From contig NZ_CP071463.1 of NCBI RefSeq assembly GCF_017352095.1, positions 1,364,001-1,428,000 on the forward strand: a stretch of 64,000 nt of DNA, written 5' to 3'. This stretch comes from Natrinema longum (GTDB lineage Archaea > Halobacteriota > Halobacteria > Halobacteriales > Natrialbaceae). The position numbers were made by a program, and so were the translations under genes. The notes below the pieces were generated by a model. That model worked only from the letters and a program-made list of their open reading frames with translations. It was not told where the DNA came from and searched no databases. This document shows, piece after piece, positions 8,780 through 17,927 of the stretch. The first letter of the stretch is position 1; each line of letters opens with the position of its first letter.

Positions 8780-9721
8780 ATGGGACGGACTATCGAATCC
8801 GCGGGCGATATTGACGCCGCCGAGACTGTCGGCGAACTGATCGGCGAAACGCCGCTGTTACGACTGGACGCGTTCGCCGACAACTGCTTCGGAAAGATCG
8901 AGGCGGGGAACCCGTACTCGGTCAAGGATCGCATCGCGCGGGCGATCATCGACGCCGCCGAACGAGCCGGCGCGCTCGAGCCCGGCGGCACCGTCGTGGA
9001 ATCGACCAGTGGCAATACGGGTATCGGCCTGGCGGCGGTTTCGGCCGCCCGCGGGTACGACTGCGTGCTGACGATGCCGTCTTCGATGTCCACCGAGCGA
9101 CGGCAACTCCTGCGAGCACTGGGGGCCGACCTCGAACTCACTCCCGCCGAGGACGGGATGACGGGAGCGAACGAGTGCGCCGAGGAGATCGTCGCCGAGC
9201 ACGAGGACGCGATCATGGCCCGGCAGTTCGAGAACGAAGCCAATCCCGCGGCTCACCGGGAGACGACGGGGCCGGAAATCTGGGCGGCCACCGACGGCGC
9301 GGTCGACGCGATCGTCGCGGGCGTCGGCACCGGTGGGACGATTACCGGCGTCTCGGAGCACCTGAAAGCGGACAGGGGGAAAACCGAGCTCACGTCGGTC
9401 GCGGTCGAACCCGCCGAGTCGCCGACCCTCTCGGAACTGAGCTCCGCAGGCCACGACATTCAAGGGATCGGCCCCGGCTTCGTCCCCGACACCCTCCGGA
9501 CCGAACTCGTCGACGAGGTCCGCGCGATCGAGGCGTCCGAGGCCAAAGACGCAGCCCGAAAGCTCGGTCGGAGCGAAGGGCTGTTGGTCGGAATCTCCTC
9601 GGGTGCGGCGCTGGCTGCGGCCGCCGACTACGCGGCCGACAACCCAGACGAACTGACCGTCGTCGTCCTCCCGGACACCGGCGAACGCTATCTCTCGACC
9701 GATCTCTACGACATCGAGTAA
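8780..9721 (+). CDS. cysK: Cysteine synthase A (O-acetylserine sulfhydrylase)
   Basis: The 313-residue PLP enzyme has the usual CysK length. The Schiff-base lysine is in NPYSVKDR (about residue 50). The substrate loop is ESTSGNTGIGLAA and the phosphate-binding loop is GVGTGGTITG. The C-terminal motif GISSGAALAAA is also present. It makes L-cysteine from O-acetylserine (or possibly O-phosphoserine) and sulfide. It is transcribed alone, divergent from the SIMPL-domain gene. The family also contains cystathionine beta-synthases, but the short length and lack of a CBS pair favour CysK. Confidence 0.93.
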   Translation: MGRTIESAGDIDAAETVGELIGETPLLRLDAFADNCFGKIEAGNPYSVKDRIARAIIDAAERAGALEPGGTVVESTSGNTGIGLAAVSAARGYDCVLTMPSSMSTERRQLLRALGADLELTPAEDGMTGANECAEEIVAEHEDAIMARQFENEANPAAHRETTGPEIWAATDGAVDAIVAGVGTGGTITGVSEHLKADRGKTELTSVAVEPAESPTLSELSSAGHDIQGIGPGFVPDTLRTELVDEVRAIEASEAKDAARKLGRSEGLLVGISSGAALAAAADYAADNPDELTVVVLPDTGERYLSTDLYDIE

Positions 9722-9802
9722 CCGAACACTCACCGAGCCTGAACTCCCATCCTCCCTGAAATCGGGGAATATCCAAGTGCCTCGAGAACGTACCACACGG
9801 CG

Positions 9803-10132
9803 ATGGAGCTCTGGGGCTGGCTCATCGGTTACGTCGTGTTGTTCGCCCTGCTTCATCTGTTACTGTACTACCTGTACGTCCGACGCGACGACGAGGAGAG
9901 CGAACGCAGGCCGTCGCTCGCCGACCCGAATCGGACGCGGATGCAGTCTGCACCCGGGCCGGATCGGTACCCCCGTCGGGGCGACGATTTCGGCGATGTC
10001 GACCGGGTCGACGACGACCGCGAGCCCGAGTTCGACGGGGAGACGACCCGGTGTCCCCATTGTGGCGCACGAAACGAGGCCGATCAGACGTTTACGTACT
10101 GCTGGAACTGTATCTCGGGATTACGTCGGTGA
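9803..10132 (+). CDS. Membrane-anchored zinc-ribbon protein
   Basis: This protein has 109 residues. One membrane helix at about residues 4-26 is followed by an acidic, Arg-rich linker. A C-terminal zinc ribbon has CPHC at about 84-87 and CWNC at about 99-102. The layout matches small haloarchaeal membrane zinc-ribbon families (a DUF7577-like protein, from memory). A structural zinc site and a role in membrane protein interactions are likely; nothing more specific can be read. Confidence 0.7.
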   Translation: MELWGWLIGYVVLFALLHLLLYYLYVRRDDEESERRPSLADPNRTRMQSAPGPDRYPRRGDDFGDVDRVDDDREPEFDGETTRCPHCGARNEADQTFTYCWNCISGLRR

Positions 10133-10346
10133 CGGACTCGAGCGGCTCGGCGGGAGGCCGAACTGCTGTGGGTTCCACGTCCGGAACGGCTCTACGAGTA
10201 CCACGGTCTCCCCACCAGCGGTTCGTTCTTCATACGGTGACTTTCACCGACATGTGCCAGTATAGCGGACAAATAGGGCGATCTGTCCAGTAATAAACGA
10301 TTACGCTTTTGGTCTCCAAGGAGAGAGTGAGGGACAACGAACAGTG

Positions 10347-10661
10347 ATGAACGGATACACCGCCTCCACCTCGCAGGCTCCCTCTCGGCCCCTGTATCGC
10401 GCGACGCACGATCCGACCGGGCCGGCAACACTCAGTACGACCGTCATCCACGCGCTGGCCGACTGCATGGGCGTCGACGTGACCGACAGCCGCGTCTCGC
10501 TGTACGATACCGTCGATCCGGGCGCTCTGGACGAACTCTTCCGACCGCGTCACGACGGCACACCACGAGCCGGCGGGACGCTTTCGTTCGTCGTCAACGG
10601 ACACCACGTAACCGTCAGCGGCGACGGCGAGATCCTCATCGAACCGCCGACGCGACGGTAG
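10347..10661 (+). CDS. HalOD1 output-domain protein
   Basis: This 104-residue protein carries a HalOD1 domain across its last 80 residues, with the typical motifs LYDTVDPGALDELFRPR and GTLSFVVNGHHVTVSGDGEI. HalOD1 is a haloarchaea-specific output domain, often linked to response-regulator receivers or found alone, as here. Its partner is unknown. The ATG at 10347 is used; a GTG directly before it is equally possible. A TATA-like AATAAACGATTA lies about 45 bp upstream. Confidence 0.82.
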   Translation: MNGYTASTSQAPSRPLYRATHDPTGPATLSTTVIHALADCMGVDVTDSRVSLYDTVDPGALDELFRPRHDGTPRAGGTLSFVVNGHHVTVSGDGEILIEPPTRR

Positions 10662-10682
10662 CAGTCTCCGGAAAACCGATCC

Positions 10683-11435
10683 TCACGCCGAGAGTTCCGT
10701 TTCGAGTCGCTCGAGGTGGTCGACACCCACGACGGCGACGACGTCGCCGGGAGCCGACCGAACGGTCTCGAGGCGCTCGATCATGCACTCCTCGCGCGTC
10801 TCGTCTCGGTAGGCGACCGCCGACCCGTCCGTGTGGACGCTCCCGAGAAGCGCCTGTACGCTGGCGACGTGAGACCGTTCGTGGGCAGCCTGCTGGGCCG
10901 GGGAGTCGTCGGGCTCACAGTCGTACTCGACTCGATCCCCGGGAACGACGGTCATCGACGTCGCGTGAGTCAGCGTCGCGGCGACTCGGCACGCGAGGGC
11001 CTCGCGGGTCGCGCCACCGACGCTCGAGAGGACGCGCCGAACTGTCGCCGGCGGGACGCGGTCGGCGACCAACCGCACCACGAGCCGCCGAAGGAACGAC
11101 CAGTTCGGCGCGTCGATGCCGACCAGGTCGGCGTCGGGTGCGGCACGGATCGCCGCGCTCATCTCGCCACCGAACCGCGGCGATGGCGAGTCGTCGGCAT
11201 CGCCGTTGTGTGCATAGACGCGGTACAGCGGCATCGCGACGGGTGGCAATTCGAGTGCGAGCGTTTCCGGCTCGACGTGCTCGAGGACGCGTTCGACGCG
11301 TGCGACGCTTGCGGGATGGTCGTGGACGACGCCGAGGAGAACGAGGTCGCCGGTCTCGCCGGAGAGTCGACGGCAGAACTGCGGTGTGATTCGGGGATCG
11401 TCGAACGATTCGGTGACGGACGGTGGCTCGTCCAT
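10683..11435 (-). CDS. TraB-domain-like protein
   Basis: The protein is 250 residues long. Its N-terminal part matches the TraB/PrgY/GumN pattern: GDLVLLGVVHDHPASVARV, then PETLALELPP. The C-terminus has VVAVVGVDHLERLE, the typical closing strand with a conserved His. In enterococci, TraB/PrgY proteins act on peptide pheromones; archaeal TraB homologues have no assigned substrate. Most TraB proteins are followed by membrane helices, and this one is not, so it looks like a soluble, short version. Conserved Glu and His residues suggest a metal-binding hydrolase fold. Confidence 0.65.
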   Translation of the reverse strand: MDEPPSVTESFDDPRITPQFCRRLSGETGDLVLLGVVHDHPASVARVERVLEHVEPETLALELPPVAMPLYRVYAHNGDADDSPSPRFGGEMSAAIRAAPDADLVGIDAPNWSFLRRLVVRLVADRVPPATVRRVLSSVGGATREALACRVAATLTHATSMTVVPGDRVEYDCEPDDSPAQQAAHERSHVASVQALLGSVHTDGSAVAYRDETREECMIERLETVRSAPGDVVAVVGVDHLERLETELSA

Positions 11436-11811
11436 TGCTCGAATGGTAATACGCGACTACCGGCATAACCCTTCTGTTGGGTTTACTCGAGTCCGAGTCA
11501 GTAACAATATACTACCGCGACGAAGCCAGTTTCAGCCGAACAAACCGACGATTATCGAACTGAAACCGACCGCCGCTGACGCGACACGGCTCGAACGCGT
11601 CGGACGACCGTTCGCTACATCCACTAATATAAAAGCACCGTATCGCCGATCGACTGAGAACGATTGACGATCGGATCGAGCGAACGGAAACCGTCGTGAT
11701 TGCCGCGCACTGTGGCGGTTTCTTGTTTCTCACCGACCGACAGACACCCGCTGTGGTCTGTCGAGATTCAGCAAACTTTATGTAGAAGCACAATCAATCA
11801 TCCGCTCGACT
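11436..11811. other. Intergenic region upstream of the thermosome gene
   Basis: This 376-bp region lies between divergent genes. No coding sequence is convincing. Two TATA-like sites point towards the thermosome gene: AATATAAAAG near 11624-11633 and TTTATGTA at 11777-11784. The second is at the right distance (28-35 bp) from the ATG at 11812. The first could drive a longer leader or an unannotated transcript. Confidence 0.45.
11777..11784 (+). promoter_or_regulatory. TATA-like element of the thermosome gene
   Basis: TTTATGTA lies 28 bp before the thermosome ATG, the distance expected for an archaeal TATA box giving a nearly leaderless transcript. Confidence 0.5.
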
Positions 11812-13482
11812 ATGAGTCAGCGAATGCAGCAGGGCCAGCCGATGATCGTAATGAGCGAGGACTCCCAGCGCGTCAAGGACAAGGACGCGCAGGATTACAA
11901 CATCAGCGCCGCCCGTGCGGTCGCTGAAGCAGTTCGCTCCACACTCGGACCGAAGGGCATGGACAAGATGCTCGTCGACTCCATGGGATCGGTGACGATC
12001 ACCAACGACGGCGTCACCATCCTCAAGGAGATGGACATCGACAACCCGACGGCCGAGATGATCATCGAGGTCGCCGAGACCCAGGAGGACGAAGCGGGCG
12101 ACGGCACCACGACGGCCGTCGCGATCGCCGGCGAACTCCTCAAGAACGCCGAGGACCTCCTCGAGCAGGACATCCACCCGACGGCGATCATCAAGGGCTT
12201 CCACCTCGCGAGCGAGCAGGCCCGCGAGGAGATCGACGACATCGCGACCGACATCGACACCGACGACGAAGAACTGCTGCGCAAAACGGCGGAAACCTCG
12301 ATGACCGGCAAGGGCACCGAGGTCAACAAGGAGTATCTCGCCCAGCTGATCGTCGAAGCCATCCGTCAGGTCACCGTCGAAGACGAGAACGGCGACAACG
12401 TCGTCGACCTCGAGTTCCTCAACATCGAGACCCAGACCGGCCGCAGCGCCGGCGAATCCGACCTCCTCGAAGGGGGCATCATCGACAAGGACCCCACCCA
12501 CGACAACATGCCCACCGAGGCGACGGACGCCGACATCCTGCTGCTCAACGAGGCCATCGAGGTCGAGGAGACCGACGTCGACACCGAAGTCTCCGTCACC
12601 GACCCCGATCAGCTCCAGAAGTTCCTCGACCGCGAGGAGAAACAGCTCCGCGAGAAGGTCGATACGATCGCCGACCTCGGCGCGGACGTCGTCTTCTGCC
12701 AGAAGGGCATCGACGACCTCGCCCAGCACTACCTCGCCAAGGAAGGCATCCTCGCAGTCCGCCGTGCCAAGAAGTCCGACCTCGAGTTCCTCCAAGAGGT
12801 CGTCGGCGCGTCGATCGTCTCCGACCTCGAGAGCGCGACCGCCGAGGACCTCGGCTTCGGTGACGTCACCCGCGACGAGGAGGACGAACTCTTCTACGTC
12901 GAGGGCGAGGACGCCCACGGCGTCACGCTCCTGCTTCGGGGCTCGACCGACCACGTCGTCGACGAACTCGAGCGCGGCGTCAACGACGCGCTCGACGTCG
13001 TCGCACAGACCGTCTCCGACGGCCGCGTGCTGGCCGGCGGCGGTGCGATCGAAGTCGAGCTCGCCGGTCGCCTGCGCGACTACGCCGACTCCGTCTCCGG
13101 CCGCGAGCAGCTGGCCGTCGAAGCCTTCGCCGACTCGCTCGAGCTCGTCCCGCGCGTCCTCGCCGGGAACGCGGGACTGGACTCGATCGACACGCTCGTC
13201 GACCTGCGTGCGGCCCACGACGACGGCCAGATCACGGCCGGTCTGAACGTCTTCTCGGGCGACGTCGAGGACACCTTCGAGGCCGGCGTCGTCGAACCGG
13301 CCCACGCCAAGGAACAGGCCGTCACCTCCGCCGCCGAAGCGGCCAACCTCGTGCTCAAAATCGACGACATCATCTCCGCCGGTGACCTGTCGACCGACAA
13401 GGGCGACGACGAGGAAGGCGGCCCCGGCGGCGCGCCCGGCGGCATGGGCGGCATGGGCGGCGGCATGGGCGGCATGATGTGA
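11812..13482 (+). CDS. thsA: Thermosome subunit (group II chaperonin)
   Basis: This 556-residue chaperonin subunit has all family hallmarks: [16 protein letters not shown]-type N-terminal motif, the ATP-hydrolysis motif GDGTTT at about residue 100, the helical protrusion of the apical domain, and the closing [15 protein letters not shown] and [10 protein letters not shown]. It ends in a Gly-Met-rich tail (repeated GGM), the disordered C-terminus pointing into the cavity. It folds proteins in two stacked rings with ATP. Haloarchaea carry two or three paralogues; which one this is cannot be told here. A large hairpin follows the stop codon directly. Confidence 0.97.
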   Translation: MSQRMQQGQPMIVMSEDSQRVKDKDAQDYNISAARAVAEAVRSTLGPKGMDKMLVDSMGSVTITNDGVTILKEMDIDNPTAEMIIEVAETQEDEAGDGTTTAVAIAGELLKNAEDLLEQDIHPTAIIKGFHLASEQAREEIDDIATDIDTDDEELLRKTAETSMTGKGTEVNKEYLAQLIVEAIRQVTVEDENGDNVVDLEFLNIETQTGRSAGESDLLEGGIIDKDPTHDNMPTEATDADILLLNEAIEVEETDVDTEVSVTDPDQLQKFLDREEKQLREKVDTIADLGADVVFCQKGIDDLAQHYLAKEGILAVRRAKKSDLEFLQEVVGASIVSDLESATAEDLGFGDVTRDEEDELFYVEGEDAHGVTLLLRGSTDHVVDELERGVNDALDVVAQTVSDGRVLAGGGAIEVELAGRLRDYADSVSGREQLAVEAFADSLELVPRVLAGNAGLDSIDTLVDLRAAHDDGQITAGLNVFSGDVEDTFEAGVVEPAHAKEQAVTSAAEAANLVLKIDDIISAGDLSTDKGDDEEGGPGGAPGGMGGMGGGMGGMM

Positions 13483-13483
13483 G

Positions 13484-13536
13484 ACTAAATTTTGCTCTGC
13501 GAGCGCGGCGAAGCCGCGCTCTCGGCAAAATTTAGT
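13484..13536 (+). terminator. Long two-part hairpin after the thermosome gene
   Basis: The outer arms ACTAAATTTTGC (13484-13495) and GCAAAATTTAGT (13525-13536) are perfectly complementary over 12 bp. Inside is a 9-bp GC stem, GAGCGCGGC (13501-13509) with GCCGCGCTC (13513-13521), and a GAA loop. It starts two bases after the stop codon. This is far stronger than usual archaeal T-tract terminators and may end transcription or protect the mRNA 3' end. Confidence 0.65.
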
Positions 13537-13780
13537 ATAAAAGCACTCCCCCTTCCGTTCCGACCCGCTACGCGGGTCTCCACATCAGTCGTCGGCCCGC
13601 TCGCTCACTGATTCGCGGCGCTTCGCGCCGCGCTCCCGTTCGCTCGCGGTGAACGGCGTCGTTCGGGTTCTTCGAACCACTCACTCGCCGATATTTGTTC
13701 GAGTAGCTGATAGCGTATTCAACAGACAACACGGAGTCGCCACTACTCGAGATGGTGTCCCGTCAGAAAGCGGCGTTCGA
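13537..13780. other. Intergenic region with GC-rich palindromes
   Basis: The convergent gap between the thermosome hairpin and lrp. It contains two further hairpins, GACCCGC-TAC-GCGGGTC near 13561-13577 and GCGGCGC-TTC-GCGCCGC near 13617-13633. No gene is seen. Confidence 0.45.
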
Positions 13781-14245
13781 TTACTCCTCGTTGTCGACCT
13801 CGAGTTCGAACTGCTCGTTCTCACTGACGGCGTTGAGGACGACGCTGGTGTTCGAGGCCTTGATGTCGGGGTCGGTCAACAATTGTTTGATCTGGTCGTT
13901 CATCCCGTCGGTGTCTTCGAACTTGCCGATGGCGATCACGTCGTAGTCGCCGGTGACCTCGTAGACGCTGATCATCTGGCGGTGGTCGCGCAGCGTGTCG
14001 GTGACGTCGGGCAGGGCGTTGCCTTCGACCTGGAGTTGAATGACCGCGGTCACGTCGTAGCCGACCGCATCGTAATCGACCTTCGGCGTGTAGCCGTCGA
14101 TCACGCCCTGTTCCTCGAGATCCGAGAGGTGATTCGAGACGGTCGTGACGGAAACGTCGAGGTCCTCGGCGAGGCTTCGCAGACTCGCTCGCCCGTCGCC
14201 GAGAAGTGCATTCACTAGCTTTGCATCGAGATTTTCGTACGTCAT
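13781..14245 (-). CDS. lrp: Lrp/AsnC-family transcriptional regulator
   Basis: The protein is 154 residues long. An N-terminal helix-turn-helix ([29 protein letters not shown], about 22-50) precedes a ligand-binding RAM domain of about 80 residues ([10 protein letters not shown] ... [18 protein letters not shown]). Lrp proteins bind amino acids and form octamers on DNA. The gene lies head to head with glnA, 125 bp apart. In Halobacterium the neighbour of glnA is also an Lrp regulator that affects glnA expression, so the pairing is expected. Autoregulation through the shared promoter region is likely. Confidence 0.93.
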   Translation of the reverse strand: MTYENLDAKLVNALLGDGRASLRSLAEDLDVSVTTVSNHLSDLEEQGVIDGYTPKVDYDAVGYDVTAVIQLQVEGNALPDVTDTLRDHRQMISVYEVTGDYDVIAIGKFEDTDGMNDQIKQLLTDPDIKASNTSVVLNAVSENEQFELEVDNEE

Positions 14246-14316
14246 ACATCAATTCACTCACTCGCCCCTTTAGAACTTTACGAATATACAGTTTGGTGGG
14301 AGAGACCGAAGATTTG

Positions 14317-14352
14317 CTCGGAACAGTAGTGTTTTAGTAGGCTGGTTCCGAG
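14317..14352. promoter_or_regulatory. Inverted repeat flanking the glnA TATA box
   Basis: CTCGGAAC (14317-14324) and GTTCCGAG (14345-14352) are perfect 8-bp inverted copies separated by 20 bp. The glnA TATA-like GTTTTAGTAG lies between the arms, and the ATG follows 18 bp after the right arm. A dimeric regulator bound to both arms would cover the promoter. The product of the adjacent lrp gene is the natural candidate; this is inference. Confidence 0.55.
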
Positions 14353-14370
14353 AATACGACGACGAGAAAG

Positions 14371-15726
14371 ATGACAAGCGGCAACCTTACTGAGACCGAA
14401 CAGGCGGTACTGGACGAGATCGAGGAGGAGGACGTCGACTTCCTCCGACTGCAGTTTACCGACATTCTGGGGACGGTCAAGAACGTCTCCGTGCCGGCGC
14501 GACAGGCCGAGAAGGCCTTTACCGAGGGGATCTACTTCGACGGTTCTTCTATCGAGGGCTTCGTTCGCATTCAGGAATCGGACATGCGGCTCAAACCCGA
14601 TCCGGACACCTTCGCGATTCTCCCATGGCGCCAGAAGGAGGAAAGCGCCGCCGCCCGGATGATCTGTGACGTCTACGACACCTCCACGGGCGAGCCCTTC
14701 GAGGGTGACCCGCGCCGCGTCCTCAAGAACGCGCTGGATCGGGCCAACGAGATGGGCTATACGGTCAACGCCGCCCCCGAACCGGAGTTCTTCCTCTTCG
14801 AAGAGGACGAGGAGGGGCGAGCGACGACCAAGACCAACGACGCCGGCGGCTACTTCGACCTCGCACCGAAAGACCTCGCCAGCGACGTTCGCCGCGACAT
14901 CATCTACGGCCTCGAGAGCATGGGCTTCGAGGTCGAGGCGAGCCACCACGAGGTCGCCGAGGGCCAACACGAGATCAACTTCACCTACGACGACGCCCTG
15001 ACGACGGCCGACAACGTCGGTACCTTCCGCACCGTCGTCCGCGCGATCGCCGCCCAGCACGACCTGCACGCGACGTTCATGCCCAAACCGATCCCGCGCA
15101 TCAACGGCTCGGGCATGCACACGCACCTCTCCCTGTTCACCGAGGACGGCGAGAACGCGTTCCACGACGAGGACGACGAGTTCAACCTGAGCGAGGAGGC
15201 CCACGCCTTCACCGCCGGTATCCTCGAGCACGCGCCGGCGATCACGGCGATCGCGAACCCGACGGTCAACAGCTACAAACGGCTCGTGCCCGGCTACGAA
15301 GCGCCGGTCTACGTCGCCTGGTCGGACCGCAACCGCTCGGCGCTGATCCGCAAGCCGGCGGCACGCACGCCCGCGGCCTCGCGCGTCGAACTGCGCTCGC
15401 CGGACCCGTCCTGTAACCCCTACCTCGCACTCGCCGTCATGATCCACGCCGGTCTCGACGGGATCGAACAGGACCTCGAGTGTCCGGATCCGGTTCGGGA
15501 GAACATCTACGAGTTCGACGAGGCAAAGCGCGACGAGTACGGCATCGACACCCTGCCGTCGAACCTCGGCGCAGCCGTCGACGCGCTCGAGGAGGACGAC
15601 GCGATCTACAACGCACTCGGCGACCACGTCAGCTCCAAGTTCGTCGAGGCCAAACGCCAGGAGTTCGAGGACTACCTCGTCGACGTCTCCGACTGGGAAC
15701 TCGACCGCTACCTCGAGACGTTCTGA
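14371..15726 (+). CDS. glnA: Glutamine synthetase, type I
   Basis: This 451-residue enzyme ligates ammonia to glutamate using ATP. Signatures: the N-terminal [22 protein letters not shown], the metal-binding [20 protein letters not shown] (ATP/ammonium site), [28 protein letters not shown] (glutamate site), and [29 protein letters not shown]. The length fits the short GSI-alpha type, which is not adenylylated. Control is more likely transcriptional (lrp next door) and by PII proteins encoded elsewhere. The stop codon forms the first bases of a repeated intergenic element. Confidence 0.97.
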   Translation: MTSGNLTETEQAVLDEIEEEDVDFLRLQFTDILGTVKNVSVPARQAEKAFTEGIYFDGSSIEGFVRIQESDMRLKPDPDTFAILPWRQKEESAAARMICDVYDTSTGEPFEGDPRRVLKNALDRANEMGYTVNAAPEPEFFLFEEDEEGRATTKTNDAGGYFDLAPKDLASDVRRDIIYGLESMGFEVEASHHEVAEGQHEINFTYDDALTTADNVGTFRTVVRAIAAQHDLHATFMPKPIPRINGSGMHTHLSLFTEDGENAFHDEDDEFNLSEEAHAFTAGILEHAPAITAIANPTVNSYKRLVPGYEAPVYVAWSDRNRSALIRKPAARTPAASRVELRSPDPSCNPYLALAVMIHAGLDGIEQDLECPDPVRENIYEFDEAKRDEYGIDTLPSNLGAAVDALEEDDAIYNALGDHVSSKFVEAKRQEFEDYLVDVSDWELDRYLETF

Positions 15727-15812
15727 GACGGTCTCCTGTCCGTCAGCGCCGGTGGGACCGCCGACCGCCCTGCGGTCCCACCGGGACATCGGGACAGCAA
15801 ACCGTATCAGGC
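15724..15812 (+). repeat. Dispersed intergenic element, copy A
   Basis: This about 89-bp element begins at the glnA stop codon (TGAGACGGTC) and ends with ACCGTATCAGGC. A second copy at 48699-48786 is about 90% identical. The core is a hairpin with 11-bp arms GGTGGGACCGC / GCGGTCCCACC and a 10-base loop. Outer arms CTGTCC / GGACAG extend it. It fills the whole space between the convergent glnA and coiled-coil genes. It may be a terminator, a repetitive extragenic palindrome or a non-autonomous mobile element. Confidence 0.75.
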
Positions 15813-16652
15813 CTCGGCCTGTTCGATCCACTCCTCGGCCTGACTCTCAGAGATGTCGGCGGCTTCTGCGACGGCTTCGGGGCCGGCGCGCGTGAGGTCG
15901 TCGATCGTCGCGATGCCGGCCTCCGAGAGCCGTTCGCGGGTGTCCGCGTCGATTCCCTCGACGGACTCGAGCGTGTGCTCCGGATCGGTTTCGATCTTCG
16001 TGTGTGGCTCGTCGATTCCCTGCACCGGAATCTCCTGGATCGCCGACTCGGTCTGTGCTTCGAGTTGCTGCTGGAACTGCTCGATCCGTTCGGCCTGTCG
16101 TTCGAGCAGTTCCTCGATGTCAGTGGTCTGGTCCTCGAGTTGGTCTTCGAGCCGGTCCTGAAGCTCCTGGGTCCGCTCGAGTTGCTCGCGGAGCTGCCCC
16201 GAGAGCTCGTCGACGTTCTGGACCGTCTGGTCCTCGACGGACTGCGTCATCTCGAGGAGCTGGTCGGTCTGCTCGTCGAGCGCGTCGACGAACTCCTCGG
16301 AGAGCTCGGTGGCGGAGTCGACGTCTCGCTCCAGTTCGCGCTCGAAAGCGTCGTAGAACTCCGTGTGGGTCGTTTTCAACTGGCCGAACGTCTCGTCGAT
16401 CGTCCGGTGGGCCTCGGGAGCGTCGTCGGTGGGCAGCATCGCTGCCGTCGCGCTGAGATAGCCGTGGGTCGCCGCCTGTGCGAGCTCGAGTTGCTGGCGC
16501 TGGAGGGACTTCTGGCCTTTCAGGCCAGTGAGTGCCATCGTGTCGGCGTTTCGCTGGGTGGCCATGCTCTGCTTGAACAGCTGCTGGCTCTGTTTGACGG
16601 CGGTTCGCTGTGCGTCGAACATCGCTCGAATCGGGGATTCTGACTGGCTCAT
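15807..16652 (-). CDS. Coiled-coil protein with C-terminal helix-hairpin-helix domain
   Basis: The protein is 281 residues long. It is almost wholly helical: an amphipathic N-terminal part (residues 1-95, Gln-rich, phasin-like in character), a long coiled coil at about 95-200 full of Glu/Gln heptads (LREQLERTQELQDRLEDQLEDQ), a Thr/Glu linker, and a helix-hairpin-helix module at about 225-281 (VEGIDADTRERLSEAGIATIDDLTRA). Such HhH modules bind DNA non-specifically or mediate protein contacts. The combination suggests a structural or granule-associated protein; function is not known. Its stop codon lies inside the repeated element shared with glnA. Confidence 0.7.
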   Translation of the reverse strand: MSQSESPIRAMFDAQRTAVKQSQQLFKQSMATQRNADTMALTGLKGQKSLQRQQLELAQAATHGYLSATAAMLPTDDAPEAHRTIDETFGQLKTTHTEFYDAFERELERDVDSATELSEEFVDALDEQTDQLLEMTQSVEDQTVQNVDELSGQLREQLERTQELQDRLEDQLEDQTTDIEELLERQAERIEQFQQQLEAQTESAIQEIPVQGIDEPHTKIETDPEHTLESVEGIDADTRERLSEAGIATIDDLTRAGPEAVAEAADISESQAEEWIEQAEA

Positions 16653-16844
16653 GTTCGACTAGTCGTTCGACTCGACACGGGATAAGTGGCGGGCTTGCGG
16701 ACCATTGAATGGTTCTCAATGGTAGATATCTCCCTCGAACCGACGGTACTAGCGTCGACTTCGTGTCGGATCACGTCTGACCGACGGTGACTGTCAGGAT
16801 AGTCGTGATGCAGTATTATGCGCGCGATCGTGGATCGGCTACGT

Positions 16845-17363
16845 ATGGTCGACAGCAGAAGCTACGCATTCGAGGGAGACCGACCGACGATCGACGACGC
16901 GGCACGGGTAAGCCGGGACGCAACGCTCGTCGGTGACGTCGAGATCGACGCGGACGCGAGCGTCTGGCCGGGGGTCGTCCTCCGTGGCGATATCGGTCCC
17001 GTCCGAATCGGACGGGAGACCCACGTCGGCGACAACGCGACGATTCACGCCTCGCGACTCGGCGACGAGGTCATGGTCGGACACGGAGCCGTGCTCAACG
17101 AGACGACCGTCGAAGAACGGGCGCTCGTCGGGTTCAACGCGACGATCAACTCCGACGTCACCGTCGGCAGCGGGAGCATCGTCGCCGCGGGAACCGTCGT
17201 TCCGGACGAGTACGCGATCCCACCGGAGTCGTTCGTCCGCGGCGTTCCGGCGGAGATCACGCCACTCGAGGAGACGGGGATCGATGCGACGGCAATCCTC
17301 GACGAGTTCTCCTCGGGAGCGTACACGGATCTGGCGGACCGTCACGAGGAACTGTTCGAGTGA
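16845..17363 (+). CDS. Gamma-carbonic-anhydrase-like left-handed beta-helix protein
   Basis: This 172-residue protein is made of hexapeptide repeats that form a left-handed beta-helix trimer. It has VLRGDIGPVRIGRETHVGDNATIH and VGHGAVLNETTV, the places where gamma-carbonic anhydrases hold zinc. The first two zinc histidines (IH and GH) are present, but the third position (normally GHGAVLH) is Asn. It may therefore lack carbonic anhydrase activity or use a different metal site. The start at 16845 is supported by TATTATG 25-31 bp upstream (16814-16820). Confidence 0.85.
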   Translation: MVDSRSYAFEGDRPTIDDAARVSRDATLVGDVEIDADASVWPGVVLRGDIGPVRIGRETHVGDNATIHASRLGDEVMVGHGAVLNETTVEERALVGFNATINSDVTVGSGSIVAAGTVVPDEYAIPPESFVRGVPAEITPLEETGIDATAILDEFSSGAYTDLADRHEELFE

Positions 17364-17367
17364 TCGA

Positions 17368-17850
17368 TTACGACGTGAACTCGAATATCTCTCGGTAGAG
17401 GCTCTCGGCGACGCGGTCGATGTTGGCCGCCGCTTCGTCGGCAGCCATCGTATCGCCGACACCCTGCCACTCGACGGAGAGCCGAGCGATCGGCACCAGT
17501 GCGACCCCGCCGATGATGATCTCTCCGTCGGGCGTGTGTACGCGCCACTCCGTCCGCATGCCGGTGGACGAACGCGTGACGGCTTCGATCTCCCCGCCGG
17601 CCGCGTCCCAGCGCTCGACGAGGTCGTCGGTGAGCCGGCGGAGCTTCCGTTCACCGAACAGGTGGCAGGCGACGCCACCCCCTGCCAGCAGCGTAAACGC
17701 CCCGGCAGCCATCGGCAATCCGCCGTAGGGAACGTTTATCGAGGCCGCGAGGGCCGCCGTCACGACGACGAGCCCCACCACTCGCGCGTCGACCGCACTC
17801 GGCACCGTGCCGCTCCAGGTCGCCCTCCCGGACGACTGCTCGAGTTGCAT
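17368..17850 (-). CDS. Membrane protein of unknown function
   Basis: The protein is 160 residues long. Two hydrophobic segments lie at about 24-40 (VVGLVVVTAALAASI) and 44-63 (YGGLPMAAGAFTLLAGGGVA). They are followed by a soluble domain of about 95 residues with a strand-rich middle (TEWRVHTPDGEIIIGG). No known motif. It converges with the gamma-carbonic-anhydrase-like gene (4-bp gap). Conserved gene structure and codon use support a real protein. Confidence 0.65.
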   Translation of the reverse strand: MQLEQSSGRATWSGTVPSAVDARVVGLVVVTAALAASINVPYGGLPMAAGAFTLLAGGGVACHLFGERKLRRLTDDLVERWDAAGGEIEAVTRSSTGMRTEWRVHTPDGEIIIGGVALVPIARLSVEWQGVGDTMAADEAAANIDRVAESLYREIFEFTS

Positions 17851-17927
17851 CTCGACTGCAGGTCACCGCGGGGGCCACATCGCCCTTCGCCTGTCCCACT
17901 GCCGGTTTTATATACTCGTGGGAGAGC

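Noticed and set aside
11794-13305. Open frame of about 500 codons on the minus strand across the thermosome gene
   Set aside because: It is antisense to thsA. High GC makes long open frames on the opposite strand common, and the translation matches no family.
14278-15831. Open frame of 517 codons antisense to glnA
   Set aside because: It runs opposite to a clear glutamine synthetase and its translation is Val/Arg-rich without domains.
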